From NCBI RefSeq assembly GCF_964355755.1, contig NC_092677.1:17146101-17210100 (forward strand): DNA of 64,000 nt, written 5' to 3'. Below the pieces are notes generated by a model. It ran no database searches and was not told the DNA's origin. It worked only from the letters and a program-made list of their open reading frames with translations. Below, piece after piece: positions 48,401 to 60,673 of this stretch. The first letter of the stretch is position 1. Every line of letters begins with the position of its first letter. The position numbers were made by a program, and so were the translations under genes. The stretch comes from Antedon mediterranea. Lineage: Eukaryota > Echinodermata > Crinoidea > Comatulida > Antedonidae.

Positions 48401-49154
48401 ACTGCAGTGGTGAAATCTATATTGTTCATTTCACTGGGAAGTGTCACCTTAATAAGAGTGTCCCAAAGGAGGTATTCTAATGGTTAGATACAAAATGAAT
48501 ATATAAAGAATACAAAAAGAAAAAAAAACTCCAATATTCAATTATAATTCTAAAAGCCTCAAACTCATCTTAGTAGATACATTTGAATTCTACAAAAATG
48601 TAAATGTATTTTGACACAAACTGCATGCAGGGCATGAACAAAAGTGTAAATCCCGGAGGATAGCCCCAGGGGCGCACACTCACCTTTTTGGCAACTAAAA
48701 TTAAAATTATGAACTACTCTCCGATATCTATTTTTAACAAACTATTAATATCATTACCTCTTCCCTGAACAAAAAAATTGATAACAACAATATAATATTA
48801 TTATTATATTGTTATCAATTTTTTAAAATTAAAATAACTATATTGTAATTGTATAATAATTATATTATATTTACCAACATCTGGAGTAGACACACTATTT
48901 AACGAGTATGAAATTGTTTATTTTTTATCACAAACTTTCAAAACAAGGTTAGTGGCCAAAATAAAAAACAATTTTGTGTTTATTTTGTTTGATGTAAATT
49001 CTGACACCTCACGTTTTATCTAATACACTTTAATGAGTGCCATTTATTCCTGTGAGTCTTAGTTAATGTTTGATGAACTGTCGGGACCCAAACCTGTCAA
49101 TAGAATAATCTAGGGGGAAAAAATATTACAAAGGTTTCTATGAAATATGACAAG
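45500..49154. other. AT-rich spacer with one AT hairpin
   Basis: At 48772-48824 AAAAAATTGATAACA and its inverse form arms of about 23 bp with a 3-bp indel. Otherwise no coding or repeat structure was recognised. Confidence 0.45.
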
Positions 49155-50220
49155 TGAGTATTAAGGTGCATGTATTTTGAATGTAGAAGATAAGTAATAC
49201 AACGTTTAAGTTGACAATAGAAAACCATTTGGGAGATTTTCAGGACACGTTTTTTGAAAAAAGGTTAAACTTATAAAATCATATTTTCAAATTGTGTTGC
49301 TTTTTTGTTACCGATATGGCATGTTGAGAGATATTATGGCGTAGTTATAAGGAATATCTGACTACCAAGTCCTACCTGCCTGTACCGATTGATTGTATCC
49401 TTAGATGATGGGACATTAACAGCTATTTGTCCTGTGTACATAGAATGCACATTCAAAAGAATTGAAACCCAAATATTTTGAAAGATAAGTAATAAAACAT
49501 TTATGTTGACAATTTGAGAGATTTTCATGACAGTATTTAAAAAAAAATCAAAACTATAAAATTTAAAGCCTGTACACAGATTGGTTATTCAAAAAAAGCA
49601 AATGCCTTGTCTCCTGGTGAATTTTATTGATACCCTAATAAATAAAGCCCAAATTAATATCAATAATGATTTGATATGGCAATTCTAATAAAGACAGGTA
49701 AATATATAGACCAGCATGATGATCGTGAAACTGTTAATATGCTGTAAAAAGGTGCAATGAACGCTTGTCAATTTGTGTTTAGCAACAATGATAAAAAAAA
49801 AAGTAATCAACATTTAACTCTAGAATATCATTAAAGTAGATGCCAAAAGGGACAAAGAATGCTTATCTGTTTGTGTTTAGTAACAAGGCTCTCATGTGGG
49901 TACATAACTTAATTAACATGCATTCAAAGGTAAAGCCTTCTAATGCTACTGTGGCAGTGACAATTTGGACACAACCTAATTTTCTCGTTTCCACTTTGAA
50001 ATCCTTAAGATTAGGTTGGGAATCCAATTCATGACATTGCACCAATTATGTAAAACACAGAATATGCTTTATAAGTTGTATATGTTGTAATCTATGTAGA
50101 CATTAAGCTACTGTAATACTATTGAAATAAACCAGGTAAAACGTAAGTTTCCGATTTCCATTTTGGAATCTCATGCATTAGGTTGGGAATTGAATTCATG
50201 ATATTACACAAATTCATTTC
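49155..50220. repeat. diverged direct duplications
   Basis: Blocks recur at low identity: GATAAGTAATACAACGTTTA (about 49190) and GATAAGTAATAAAACATTTA (about 49483), each followed by GTTGACAAT and GAGATTTTCA; and ATTAGGTTGGGAATCCAATT (about 50009) against ATTAGGTTGGGAATTGAATT (about 50178), each followed by CATGA. This looks like an old tandem array. Small open frames here (49334-49528, 49840-50045) are not credible genes. Confidence 0.5.
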
Positions 50221-50741
50221 ATATCTTGATTTATCAAGGGAATGTTATAAGATTATAGACTTTTGTTCCGAATATTAAATGTAATTATAACCTGGAAAAA
50301 ATGCTTTGTATAGTTATTCTTTTTCATCCAATACTTTCCTCTGAAACTTGCAGCTATGACTTTTAATTTTTTTCTGGCTTTATAAAGGCACTTAATGTGA
50401 CTTTATGCTAATTACTGAAATCATATTTTGATCCAATTATTACTATAACTAATGTCTGTTGATAATGAAAATTTAGCTGATTCTTGTACGGTATCATGTC
50501 TAGCAATAATAAACAGTCTACAGTTGACAGCAACATGCCCAACCATAACTCCTATAAGTATTAATCTAATCTAAAAAATCTATTAAAATACATTTTTGGG
50601 GCTGATCGCCTGTCTTATGAAGCTAACGTACTGAATAATCGGCTACTGTATATACTGTCTGACGACGGTGTACAATGCCCAATAAGAAGGTTGATGTCTG
50701 CTACTGCATGCTGTATATTGTCACTAGACAGGATACTGTAT

Positions 50742-51584
50742 GGCCCTGTTTCTGCTGCCAATCCCAAATATACCGTATAAATATACCGTATATATACCGT
50801 ATATGAAATTCGTGCACCGTTTCCGCTGCACATACTTCGTGGGTGGGCTGTAAAAAAAGTTGGCTTTCATATACCCAAAATGCATTTTGTGAGACGGAAG
50901 TATGGATTGACCTAGAGTCTCGTGTAGTGAGGTTACATGACAAAAACAAAACAATGATGGTTTCTCAAAACGTCTTAGCATTGCTTTTTATTTTAAATCT
51001 AATGATCAGAAGTGGCAACGAATTTACATCGCACAAAGAATCTAGAAATGTAGAATGGGCATTGACTACATTTATGCAAAGAAGACGACGGCGTTTGCCG
51101 ATAACTTTGGCGTTATTAAGTCTACCACAAATTCTGCTTTTATTTTGTTTGAGATACTTTTGTAAATCTCGGTATCTCTTCTGTTGCCATGTAGTCTCCC
51201 TCCAACCTTCGCTTCTCCCCACAATTGAATTGCAAAAATAGTTATTTCTTCAGTCCACAGTGATATTTTGATCTGTTGCTTGCTTATTATACACGTGTGT
51301 GTCAATGCAGCAGAAAAACCAAACAAACGCATCACGCTCTGTTAGTTTTTGACCTCGTGTCATGGGCCGGGTCACATATACGGTATATTTTGAGTGCAGC
51401 AGAAACGGGGTACGAAATATACGGTATATTTTGGAATATACCGTATAATATCCACAAACGATGGGGATATTTATGCGGTATATATACCGCATATATATAC
51501 GGTATATTTTTTATGAGACCCATTTCTGCTGCCAAAAAATATACCGTATATATACGGTATATTTTTGGCAGCAGAAACGGGGCC
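50742..51584 (-). mobile_element. TACGGTAT-family element with Myb/SANT relic (long copy 2)
   Basis: The ends GGCCCTGTTTCTGCTGCC and, inward from the right, GGCCCCGTTTCTGCTGCC are inverted repeats flanked by TAT on both sides (50739-50741, 51585-51587), a 3-bp duplication as expected for PIF/Harbinger. Dense TATACCGTATA palindromes lie inside both ends. Minus-strand sequence at about 51072-51275 retains LWTEEITIFAIQLWGEAKV and EIYKSISNKIKAEF, the start of the Myb/SANT-like domain. It is 843 bp and lacks a transposase. Confidence 0.7.
51072..51275 (-). pseudogene. Myb/SANT-like DNA-binding domain relic (partial)
   Basis: It aligns by eye to the relic at 43085: WTEEIT for WSEDVT, EIYKSISNKIKAEF for HIYKDISKKIKQEY. 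The C-terminal helix is degraded. A longer plus-strand open frame (50843-51241) overlaps it in antisense and shows no domain, so I regard that frame as chance. Confidence 0.55.
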
Positions 51585-51971
51585 TATGTGAGTGTATAAT
51601 TTCAGACATTTTGTTATGAGACTTGGTTTAATGAGTAATTTATGTGATAGTTGTCAAAGAATATTAATTATTTATTTTCTATTTGAATAACAGTGCCACT
51701 TTGTGCCATGAACATATTGTTTTGATAATGAAAGTAAAAGTATACATTAATCACATTTAAACTATCAACAATCAGGTATTGTCAATTCATTGTTATAACT
51801 CATTCATTTTGTTAGTTTTTCATGTGAGTTATATTATCAAATTATGTTCATCCAAATGGCACGTATTGAGAAAGCAAGCGCTATGAATTATGATTGAAAA
51901 GTGACCTTTTTGTAACCATAAATAGTAAATATATCGAAAGTGTACATTCAGCAAGATCTTCATGTGAAAGA

Positions 51972-52257
51972 AAGCCTTGGTTACACTGGTCTTAATTTGG
52001 TCAAATTAACTGAGTCGTCGCTAAATTGACCAATACAATTACTTTTACCGACCAAAGTCTGGCCATTGGAACTTGGTCAAGTCCAATTTGAGTGTGGGTA
52101 AACACATGACCTTCACCATGCGAGTCAATCTTAGTTTTTAACATCACGGTTACATTTTGGTAATTTCATTGTAAAACTAGTGCAAACAATGGTCACATTT
52201 TGGGTAAGTTACCTTAGTTACATTTACCTTTTTTCAAGTCCAGTGTGAACAAGGCTT
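51972..52257. mobile_element. 286-bp MITE with AAGCCTTG ends
   Basis: AAGCCTTGGTTACACTGGTC at the left is inverted at the right as AAGCCTTGTTCACACTGGAC (read inward). TTTGGTCAA and TGGTCAAGT words occur inside. No clear target duplication, no coding. Confidence 0.6.
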
Positions 52258-53069
52258 GATCAGCAATTACTGGATGGATCACCCTCATTAAATATGGTTC
52301 AAATAAATAATGAGCAGGGTTGCTGGGGGTAGAAGTAATTAAGTAGAAGAAAATGGATGGATCTTAATTTGGCGACTGTATATTCACAGAACTTTAATAT
52401 CTTGAAACTTTTTTGTTGATTCCATGCTGGGTTTTATTAGCTTACCTGTTCTTCCCAGGTGTTTATAAGAGATAAATTTAAGTCAGGCACATTCTCATCA
52501 CTACAGGCCATTGCCACCAACCAATGTAGATACTGACAATCCTTATAGGCCTACCCTTGGCAGATCATCATTCAAGTAGCTATGATATTTCATTTGATTT
52601 ATCTACCTATACCTGGATGTACACAGGTCTACAGATAATTGTGCTCACCTGAGGTGTAAACTGTTGTGTTTGATATTATAATAGTACAAAAACCACCTAG
52701 CCTTGTATGCTGTTATAAATATATATTTGCATTTTTGATAGCAACTTATAATTACCAGGTCCAGGTGGGCACAGGTGCAATACAGATTAAGCTACTGAAT
52801 ATTAATCTAATAAAATGTATTATGTGTCACTAAATAGCCTTGTTGCTAAAAATGTATATTTTATATTGTTATAGAATAATCCTTTCCCATTTAAAATAAG
52901 GCCCCTTCTGAAGGTGGCAATTGGTGTTCCTCCTTTTTACTTTTTTATTTTTCTTTTTCATTTAATTTTTCACACTTCAAATACAAATAATAGTAGTAAG
53001 CATGTATCAGAGAAATACTAAATGTAGAATAATGTAATAATACATCTAGAATGAGTACAGTATCCTTTT
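52258..53069. other. spacer, nothing recognised
   Basis: No feature was seen. Confidence 0.4.
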
Positions 53070-53840
53070 TGTGAAACTGCCCTTCCCTCTAGTGAATGAG
53101 TTTGCTCTCATGAATGCATGTCTCTCCCTAAATCTAGTGAATGAGTATCCTTCCTTTTTGTGAATAACTGTCCTTCCCGCCATTGAATAAGTGTTTCTTT
53201 CTTTAAAATGAGTGTTCCTATTTTTAAAATGAGTTTTTCTCTCCTTTCAATGAGTATCACCCTCTTGTGAATTAGTACCCCTCTCTTTTAAATGAGTGTT
53301 CTTCTTTTCAATGAGTATCACCCTCTTGTGAATTAGTACCCCTCTTTTTTAAATGAGTGTTCTTCTTTTCAATGAGTATCACCCTCCTGTGAATTAGTAC
53401 CCCTCTCTTTTAAATGAGTGTCCTCTTTTCAATGAGTATCACCCTCTTGTGAATTAGTACCCCTCTCTTTTAAATGAGTGTCCCTCTTTTTTAAATGAGT
53501 GTTCTTCTTTTCAATGAGTATCACCCTCTTGTGAATTAGTACCCCTCTCTTTTAAATGTGTGTCCCTCATTTTTAAATGTGTTCATCTTTTCAATGAGTA
53601 TCACCCTCTTGTGAATTAGTACCCCTCTCTTTTAAATGAGTGTCCCTCTTTTCAATGAGTATCACCCTCTTTTGAATTAGTACCCCTCTCTTTTGAATGA
53701 GTGTCCCTCTTTTCAATGAGTATCACCCTCTTTTGAATTAGTACCCCTCTCTTTTGAATGAGTGTTCCTATTTTATAAATGAGTTTTCTCTCATTTGAAT
53801 GCGTATCCCTCTTTTTTAAATGAGTGTTCTTCTTTTATTT
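53070..53840. repeat. minisatellite of AATGAGTGTCC / CAATGAGTATCACCC units
   Basis: A composite 55-75-base unit (CCCTCTCTTTTAAATGAGTG, a TTCTTCTTTTCAATGAGTAT stretch, CACCCTCTTGTGAATTAGTA) recurs about eight times between 53270 and 53765, with looser 25-30-base AATGAGTxxCC units on either side. Neighbouring units are nearly identical. No coding is likely. Confidence 0.8.
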
Positions 53841-54795
53841 GTTGTAATACATTTGAAATATAGATTCCCATATAGCTTACTTGTTTTTAACTTGGTGTAC
53901 ATTGACTCAGTTTTATTACAGAAGAGTTAATATTTGAAGATTTACAATTAATTTCCATAAGTTACCAACTATTGCTATATATAAAGTCTAATCTAATAAT
54001 GTTTTAAAACATAAAATTTCAAATTAGAACATTGATTAATTATATCTTGTGATAAAAACCTTTGTCGCTGTGAATGTTTTACTAATTTGATTTCTCAAAT
54101 AGTGATTTATATATACGATAAACTTCAAATAAACTCTCTTTCCCAGCATGTCCACCAACCAATAACCATCATTTATTTCGATTTACATAGAAATGTAACA
54201 TCTCAGCTGCTATGCTATGTTTATACAGGTGTTTGTAATTTTAGGATAACATAATTTTTTTGCCGATAGATACGAATAGTTTACAGTTTAGGAGGTCTTG
54301 GTAATTATGTTATTATGACTCTGTTAAAAGTATTATAAATCAAATATTAAATAATAATGTGTACATTTTCGTCTGGTGCTTATTTTCAAGGTTGTTTGTT
54401 CTTTACATCATAGTCAATAAAAGGTAATGTGAAATACATACTTTAGGGAGTCATTTCGTATTGTTACATAGTAGAGCTTTACCAAGTGTACTAGTTTCTT
54501 AAAATAAGTACTCAGATAATTGATTAATTTGAGCTTTGAAAGCATGACATTCTACTTATACTTGGTTACAGTGTTGCTCTCTATTTCAATAATCTAATTT
54601 ATATTCAATGGTCTAGCATTTTTATATTTGTTTCTGCTACTGGATATAAACATTTTCAACGTCACCATGCTGGTGTGTAGCATATACGCTTCATGTGTGC
54701 ATGTTATAGTTACGTACCTTTGGAAGATATATCATTATTATCAAATTTTCATTCAGTTAATAATTATAATATAAGAAGTCTGATTATGGTTATAA
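53841..54795. other. AT-rich spacer, nothing recognised
   Basis: No feature was seen. Confidence 0.4.
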
Positions 54796-54920
54796 TTTTT
54801 TTAATACATAGGTTGACATTGAAGTTGAAGTTAAGTATTTTTTTATACATAGGTTGACATTGAAGTTGAAGTTAAGTATTTTTTTAATACATAGGTTGAC
54901 ATTGAAGTTGAAGTTAAGTT
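54796..54920. repeat. 41-42-bp tandem repeat, three copies
   Basis: ACATAGGTTGACATTGAAGT starts units at 54806, 54847 and 54889, each ending GAAGTTAAGT and a T-run of variable length. The units are otherwise identical. Confidence 0.85.
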
Positions 54921-55026
54921 TTCTTTAAAACTTTTGTTGCCAGAAAACAACAAAAACAGATTGCTCTAGTTTAACCCCTTTACAGAAAAAACAAACAAAC
55001 ATAAGTTTATAGGTTTTTGCTACTAA

Positions 55027-55803
55027 GGTCGTGTTTATACAACACCCTAAATTTGAACACGGCTTAAATTTTTAGCGTGTTGTTCGGACCGAGGTCAACC
55101 CACCTTAACGTTTGCTGTTATACTAGAAATCACGATACCGTGTTGTACCGGAAGTTTCATCAACACGCAGTGCATGCTAGGATAAAAGGTCAAATTGTTG
55201 ATCGCTTGAATTTAATTGTTGGCTGGGTTGTTGTCAACAAATCATCGTCGCCTCCTCGCTGTCCGATGTATTCGCGCGGTTTTTACCATTTTCATTATTG
55301 TATTCGTTCACGTTTGCATTGTTGTTTATTTTGTTCTCGGTTCATTTAAATTAATAAAAGTTATTTTAAGGGTTTCATTGTTTCATCTATACACTATGGA
55401 AGAAGATGCCATTTTTGCGATGTTATTTTTTATTCTGTTTGGAGTGGGAAACGGTAGTCTATAGAGGCCTACTACCACTACGAGTTGGCCCTACCAGGCT
55501 AGGCGTAAGACGTGGTAGGAGGATGATTGCTGGCAGCGAAGCAGCAATAAATGGGCCCAATCTTGTTAGACGTCGCATGACATGATTGATATTACGACCT
55601 GTTTTAACGAGAGGTCAAAATATACCCTGAGGACACTTCCAACACGGTAACGGCGACCGGGAATCCACCAAATTTTAGGATTCAGCCAAGTAGCCTTTTT
55701 GCAATTAAAATCTCATTACACGGAATCTCTTTGTTGTTATACAACACACTTCTCGTAGGCGTGTAGAATATGCGTGTAATAGCGTGTTGTATAAACGCGC
55801 CCC
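55027..55803. mobile_element. TIR element with GTTTATACAACAC ends
   Basis: GGTCGTGTTTATACAACACC at the left; GGGGCGCGTTTATACAACAC read inward from the right. TACAACACAC and TTGTTGTTATACAA words repeat just inside. The interior (55077-55464) has open frames of 80-90 codons in different phases without a domain. No target duplication is visible. hAT-like MITEs have ends of this style, but I do not assign it. Confidence 0.55.
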
Positions 55804-58800
55804 AATATACAGTTAATCCATAATTATAAAGTGATCAGTTGTTCCTGGCCTCTAATCTTGTAAAGACAGCACTGATTAGAAATTGGTCATTTAAAAAAAC
55901 CTCAAAAACTGTTATTTAAAACAAAAAAATGTTGAACTCTGATCTCATACTTTGACAGCTGGTCATAGAGTAATTATTTCATTGGTCATATTACAAGAAG
56001 AGTAGCACTTCCCAATCAAATTAACACCTCAACGTGGGATGCGGGACATCGATGACCCAATGATATGCATCTTGAACTTACAACCTCAAGTTGACGCCAT
56101 CATTATCATCACACAGGTCTTGATCAGATACGGTACTGCTGGTAAAATATTTGATAAAAGTGTAAAGCTTATTAAAAATTGAAAGGCCACCTCCCCCTCC
56201 CTTTCCTCCCACTTTCTTACTGTACTTATTTAATGATATTGTTTGTTTCATTCAACTATTCAGTTATATTATGTTTGTCCACTTTTCTTTTTAGATTTAT
56301 TTAAATAAAATACTTCAAGCTATGGCCTCACGAACACTATTTTTGTAAGCAGTTTGTCTACACTTTATTAGGGTGTTGTTGAACCGATGTGAAAATATTG
56401 TCCCAAATATTGTACAGTTGTTTTATATTTCAAATTCAAAGGAAATTTATGATGAAGAACATAGATAATCTATATATACATTATTTTGTATTTTACACAA
56501 AAAAATCTTACAAACAAAATTGCTTAAGTACTGACTGTTTTACCATTAAGTGTTTCTTAAATATGTCAGATTCAACTAAATATTATTGAAGAAAACACAG
56601 TCCAGCTTAGGTATCCAGCTGAAATCTGGGATATTTAGAACTCTGCGGAAACGGAATATGACACAGGAAAATAGGTACAAGATATTGAGTACCGTAGTCT
56701 CCATTCAAAGCTGCTGAACCACAAATATCTGTGTCAACACAATTGTCTATAGGTGCATAAATAGACCTAGATTTGTCTTTTTAGATGTTATAATCTGCTT
56801 GATGATTCTGTGTTTAAATATATACCATGCATTAAAATACTTTTTGTCTTGCAATTTTACCTTTTTTTTTTGCTTGCTAGAGAATCCTAGATACTCCTTT
56901 TGACAGATAAAACTAAATTACTGCTACTACTTTTTTAGATCTATTTGTATGTTTCGCTTTCTCATTAAACAAATCCTGGATTTGTTCCTACTAATGTTAG
57001 GAATCATCATTAATATTACACCATTATTCACTTCTTGTGAAGCAACTGGAATACTTAGCTTCACGTTCCCCAGCCAGTAATTATGGTTGAACTCTACAAT
57101 TAACATAGTGTAATTTGGTTTAACTAAACCTAATTGTCCTTCAATAGACGTATATTGAACCGAGTGTAACGACCCCTTGTTCCTTAACTTTACCCCAGCC
57201 TATTATAAAATCAGTCATGTGTTGCGTCCCTGAGACAAATTAGGGTGACATACACAGATTAATGTTGCTCATCAGCTAATGCTATGTTACATTATTGTAA
57301 AATGTATATTTTAATAACCACATAAATATTTTCATTTTGAAGGTTCAATAACCTATATTAATCCAGCTCATAGCCCCCATATTTTCATAGTTGTCCCAAC
57401 AAAGGAAGCAAAATTATTATGAGCAAGTTATCGTCACCACTTACGCTGCTGGTCTGTAGTTCATAGAAAAGGGCATTTCAGGAAAATGGAACTCTCATAA
57501 AATTGGACACCATTAGGTCCGAACAAAGTGTCCACAAAAGAATGTCCCCTGAATAGAGATTGACCATAGATTAAAAAACAAATAATGCCTTTCATTTGTT
57601 GCACATGAAAGTGTACTTAATGGATGGGTTTTACTGTATATGATATTTATACAGTGCTCTGTATATGTATTGTTTTGATTTATTCCTCTTTTTTTTCTGT
57701 AAAATATAATTTGTTTATGATGAATTTATTTATTAACATGTATAGCGGATTATTGAGGAATGTTTGTTTGTCTCCTATCAATTAATCTAATTTCCTAGTA
57801 ATCGTTTGTCTATGAACCCAAATCCCTATTCCCAAAGGATTCCAAAAGTACTGCAAGACTGCCCTCTTGAGCCAATGGGAATTATCAATTATAATATATC
57901 TTAAATTATAAGAAATGTGGGACACCTTTATTGCTGTAGTGTTCAAATATGTTGCTCCTTGTTGGTTTTATGTCCAGTTAATATGAGTATTTCCAATGTG
58001 AGGTTCTACTGTATATGTTTGATCATAGAAATTTATTTTTTTGTAATACATGTTTCTTATAAAAATTTTTAATTATAGAAATTCGCTTCAAATTACTGTG
58101 TCATATTTAAATTTTAAATAAATAATAACTAATAGAGGGGGAAACAAATTTCATTTAACAAAAAACAGGAGAAATGGGGAAATGTAGCATAGGTCAAAGG
58201 AATTTTTTGTTGTTTTTAGTTTCAAGGTTAGTTTTTTTTCATGGTTTTTTGTTGATATTGGTGCACATAAATCTTATTATTTTATCTTATCTTATACAGT
58301 ATTAATATTTCTAATGTTAATTTTTAATCAAATATAGTTTGATTGTATAACTTAATTAATGTCAAATGTGTTACTTTGTTGAAATGAACTGAATATTATT
58401 AAAATAAAACCCTTAAAATTACAAACAAATTAATAAGCTATTAATTGTTGGAACTTTTTTTTTTAAAGAAAATGATTTGTGTTTTAGTTTCAACTGTAAG
58501 CTTATAACTAATACAAACTTATTTTCAAGTTCATTAACTTTTCACAGGCCACAGATTTCGTGTAGTTCAAATTATTGTATCATCACATCGTTGTCTGCTG
58601 CGATCGGATCAGCCTAGGATGAACCTACTACTTCTTTCAGTGCGCATGCTATACCCTGATATAAGATTATAAAATGCGCTATTAGTAGCCTGCTCTTTCA
58701 GTTTCCTATGAATGAATGAGAGGAAATGTATTTTTTGACACTACAACTCCTATTTAGGAAACACCCATATTCAGCGGAACCCCTATGAAGATTACATTTG

Positions 58801-58983
58801 TTAGGTCCTGCAGGTGTCGCCTTAATAGAGGTGCTAGTGTACAGTATACGGTTATTGTTTAAAGGTTTGCAAGTTTTGCAGTAAACTGTGTGTTTCCAAA
58901 AAGAAATAAAGTAATTTAAAGTTTTTTAGGAAGATTGTTTCAAAGTTAAACTCACGGTTTTAGTATTGTGACATTCAACCTTA
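55804..58983. other. AT-rich stretch with scattered Tc1/pogo-type MITE ends
   Basis: TACAGTAAAACCC- or TACAGTAGAACCTC-type ends are visible in reverse orientation at about 57620-57645 and 57998-58018, with related GTGTCC/CCTTAATAGAGGTG words at 57490-57560 and 58770-58850. None forms a complete pair I can delimit. A 38-codon open piece at 56600-56715 has no recognisable domain. No gene called. Confidence 0.4.
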
Positions 58984-59141
58984 TTGGTTATCCGCACTTG
59001 GCGGATAACCCCTTGTTATTGTCAGGATCTTTTTTTTTTTCTTTTTTTTCTCTTTTTTTTTCTATTTAGTTATCCGCTTAGTAGCGGATAACTCCTTGTA
59101 ATCGTCCTGTTTCATCATATTTTTTTTTCTTTTCTGTATTA
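58984..59141 (+). repeat. two stacked Helentron-like head fragments
   Basis: Heads TTGGTTATCCGC (58984) and TTAGTTATCCGC (59066) each continue with an inverse GCGGATAAC and CCTTGTxATxGTC and then a pyrimidine tract, before the head of unit 1 at 59142. They look like repeated insertion or template switching at the same end. Confidence 0.65.
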
Positions 59142-60673
59142 TTAGTTATCCGCATTGAGCGGATAACTCCTTGTAATCGTCCTGGATCTTTTTCTGCTTC
59201 TTTCTTTCTCCCCCATTTTTGTGCAGAACGTATCTCAAAAACTTGTAAACATAACATTTCATAACTTTGTCAACATATGGGCATTTACGTGAAGTTGTGC
59301 ACCTCCTATTTTTGAATGACGTCAGAGTTGCGCAACATGACTTACGCGCGATTTTATGATTTTTTATGATTGATCATAGACTAAAAACCAAGCATAATTT
59401 TGTTTTCACACTTTGTGAAAATTTAAGTCATATCAGGGGCAAACTTTTTGTGGATTAAAAATGGCACGTTTTACAAGAAGTTACGCGCGCACGCGTATTT
59501 AAAATTTCAAATTGCGCAAAATTAATTTCTAATCAACTTTTTACGCGATTCATGACATTTTGCGCATGTAAAAAATTCCCACGTGCGCGCAAATTTTTAC
59601 GCGCGCGGTGGCGAACGTAGCGCTAAAACATCTTTTTTTTGCGTGAATTATGTTTTATAAGCCTTTTATAGTAATTTGACCAATTTTTATACAATTTCTA
59701 CTTAAAATTACGTCATACGAGCACGTCGAATTGTTCAATTTGCACGCCTTTTTAATGAAAAAGTTCAACAATTTGTCAAAATTATGCCTTTTTTTAAACA
59801 GTCATAGATTCTAAACTACGAGGTAAACTTTTTTTTAATTACATATTCTGGAAGTTGATGAGTTGTAGATATCGGATCATGAATCAATATGGCTAACCGG
59901 ACATTGTGACGTCATCGTATGGCCACACAAATGTAAAATATAGGATTTTTGTCTCTTTCGTTATTGCTCATCACATTCAACAGAGCGCATCTCGCTTATA
60001 CGTATTCCATTTCCTCCGAGATTTTAATATTGTCTCCGTCAATCAACTATCTTTCGCATGAGTTAAATATATTTTAATTTTTCTAACGTCATCATATCTA
60101 AAAATGTAAATAACGTGGGTCACATATTTTCATCTTTACAGTAAATTTCAATCTGTTATAGCTCGTCAGAATAAAAAGTGATAATCATGATTACAACGTT
60201 TTCTGGAAGCTATTGGATTGTAGATACGAATTCATGTAAACATTTTGCCAATCGGATGTTCTGATGTCATCATATGGCCAGTTGAATAAAAAAAGTCGTA
60301 TCTATATTTTACGTATTCAAATTTCTTCTACATGTTAATATGTTGTTACCGAGATAATTTCCTTCCGAAATTGCTATCTAAGTGTTCCATTTTGATACCG
60401 TCGCCATGTTAAAAATTTGAATAAATGGCGGGTCCAGTAATTTCACCTATTCTACACTGTATGTAATATGTATACAGATTATACTGTTTGCACTGTATAT
60501 ACTATATGACACAAAATTGACAAAATTCAGCACTAACAGCATATCATATTCTTCAGTTCTTGTCATAATGCCATACTCTTTATCTGTGTGCAATATTCCA
60601 ACGTATGACATGCACGTGGCGTTTGTCGTGGTGCGGATAACTAACTCGTCAAAGTGACGAGTTTCATGTCTAG
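59142..60673 (+). mobile_element. Helentron/HINE-like array, unit 1
   Basis: Head TTAGTTATCCGC with hairpin partner AGCGGATAACTCC; tail GCGGATAACTAACTCGTC, a hairpin CTCGTCAAAGTGACGAG, then TTTCATGTCTAG. The inverted repeat at the head lies at the terminus, whereas its partner at the tail lies before the hairpin, the asymmetric arrangement described for Helentrons/HINEs. The body is non-coding, with CG-rich Z-DNA-like words and several TGACGTCA-like words. It resembles unit 3 most. Confidence 0.6.

Noticed and set aside
50843-51241. 132-codon plus-strand open frame
   Set aside because: It lies inside a TIR element, antisense to the Myb/SANT relic, and has no domain.
56600-56715. 38-codon open piece after AACACAG, possible exon
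   Set aside because: There is no polypyrimidine tract, no domain and no donor-linked neighbour; such length is expected by chance.
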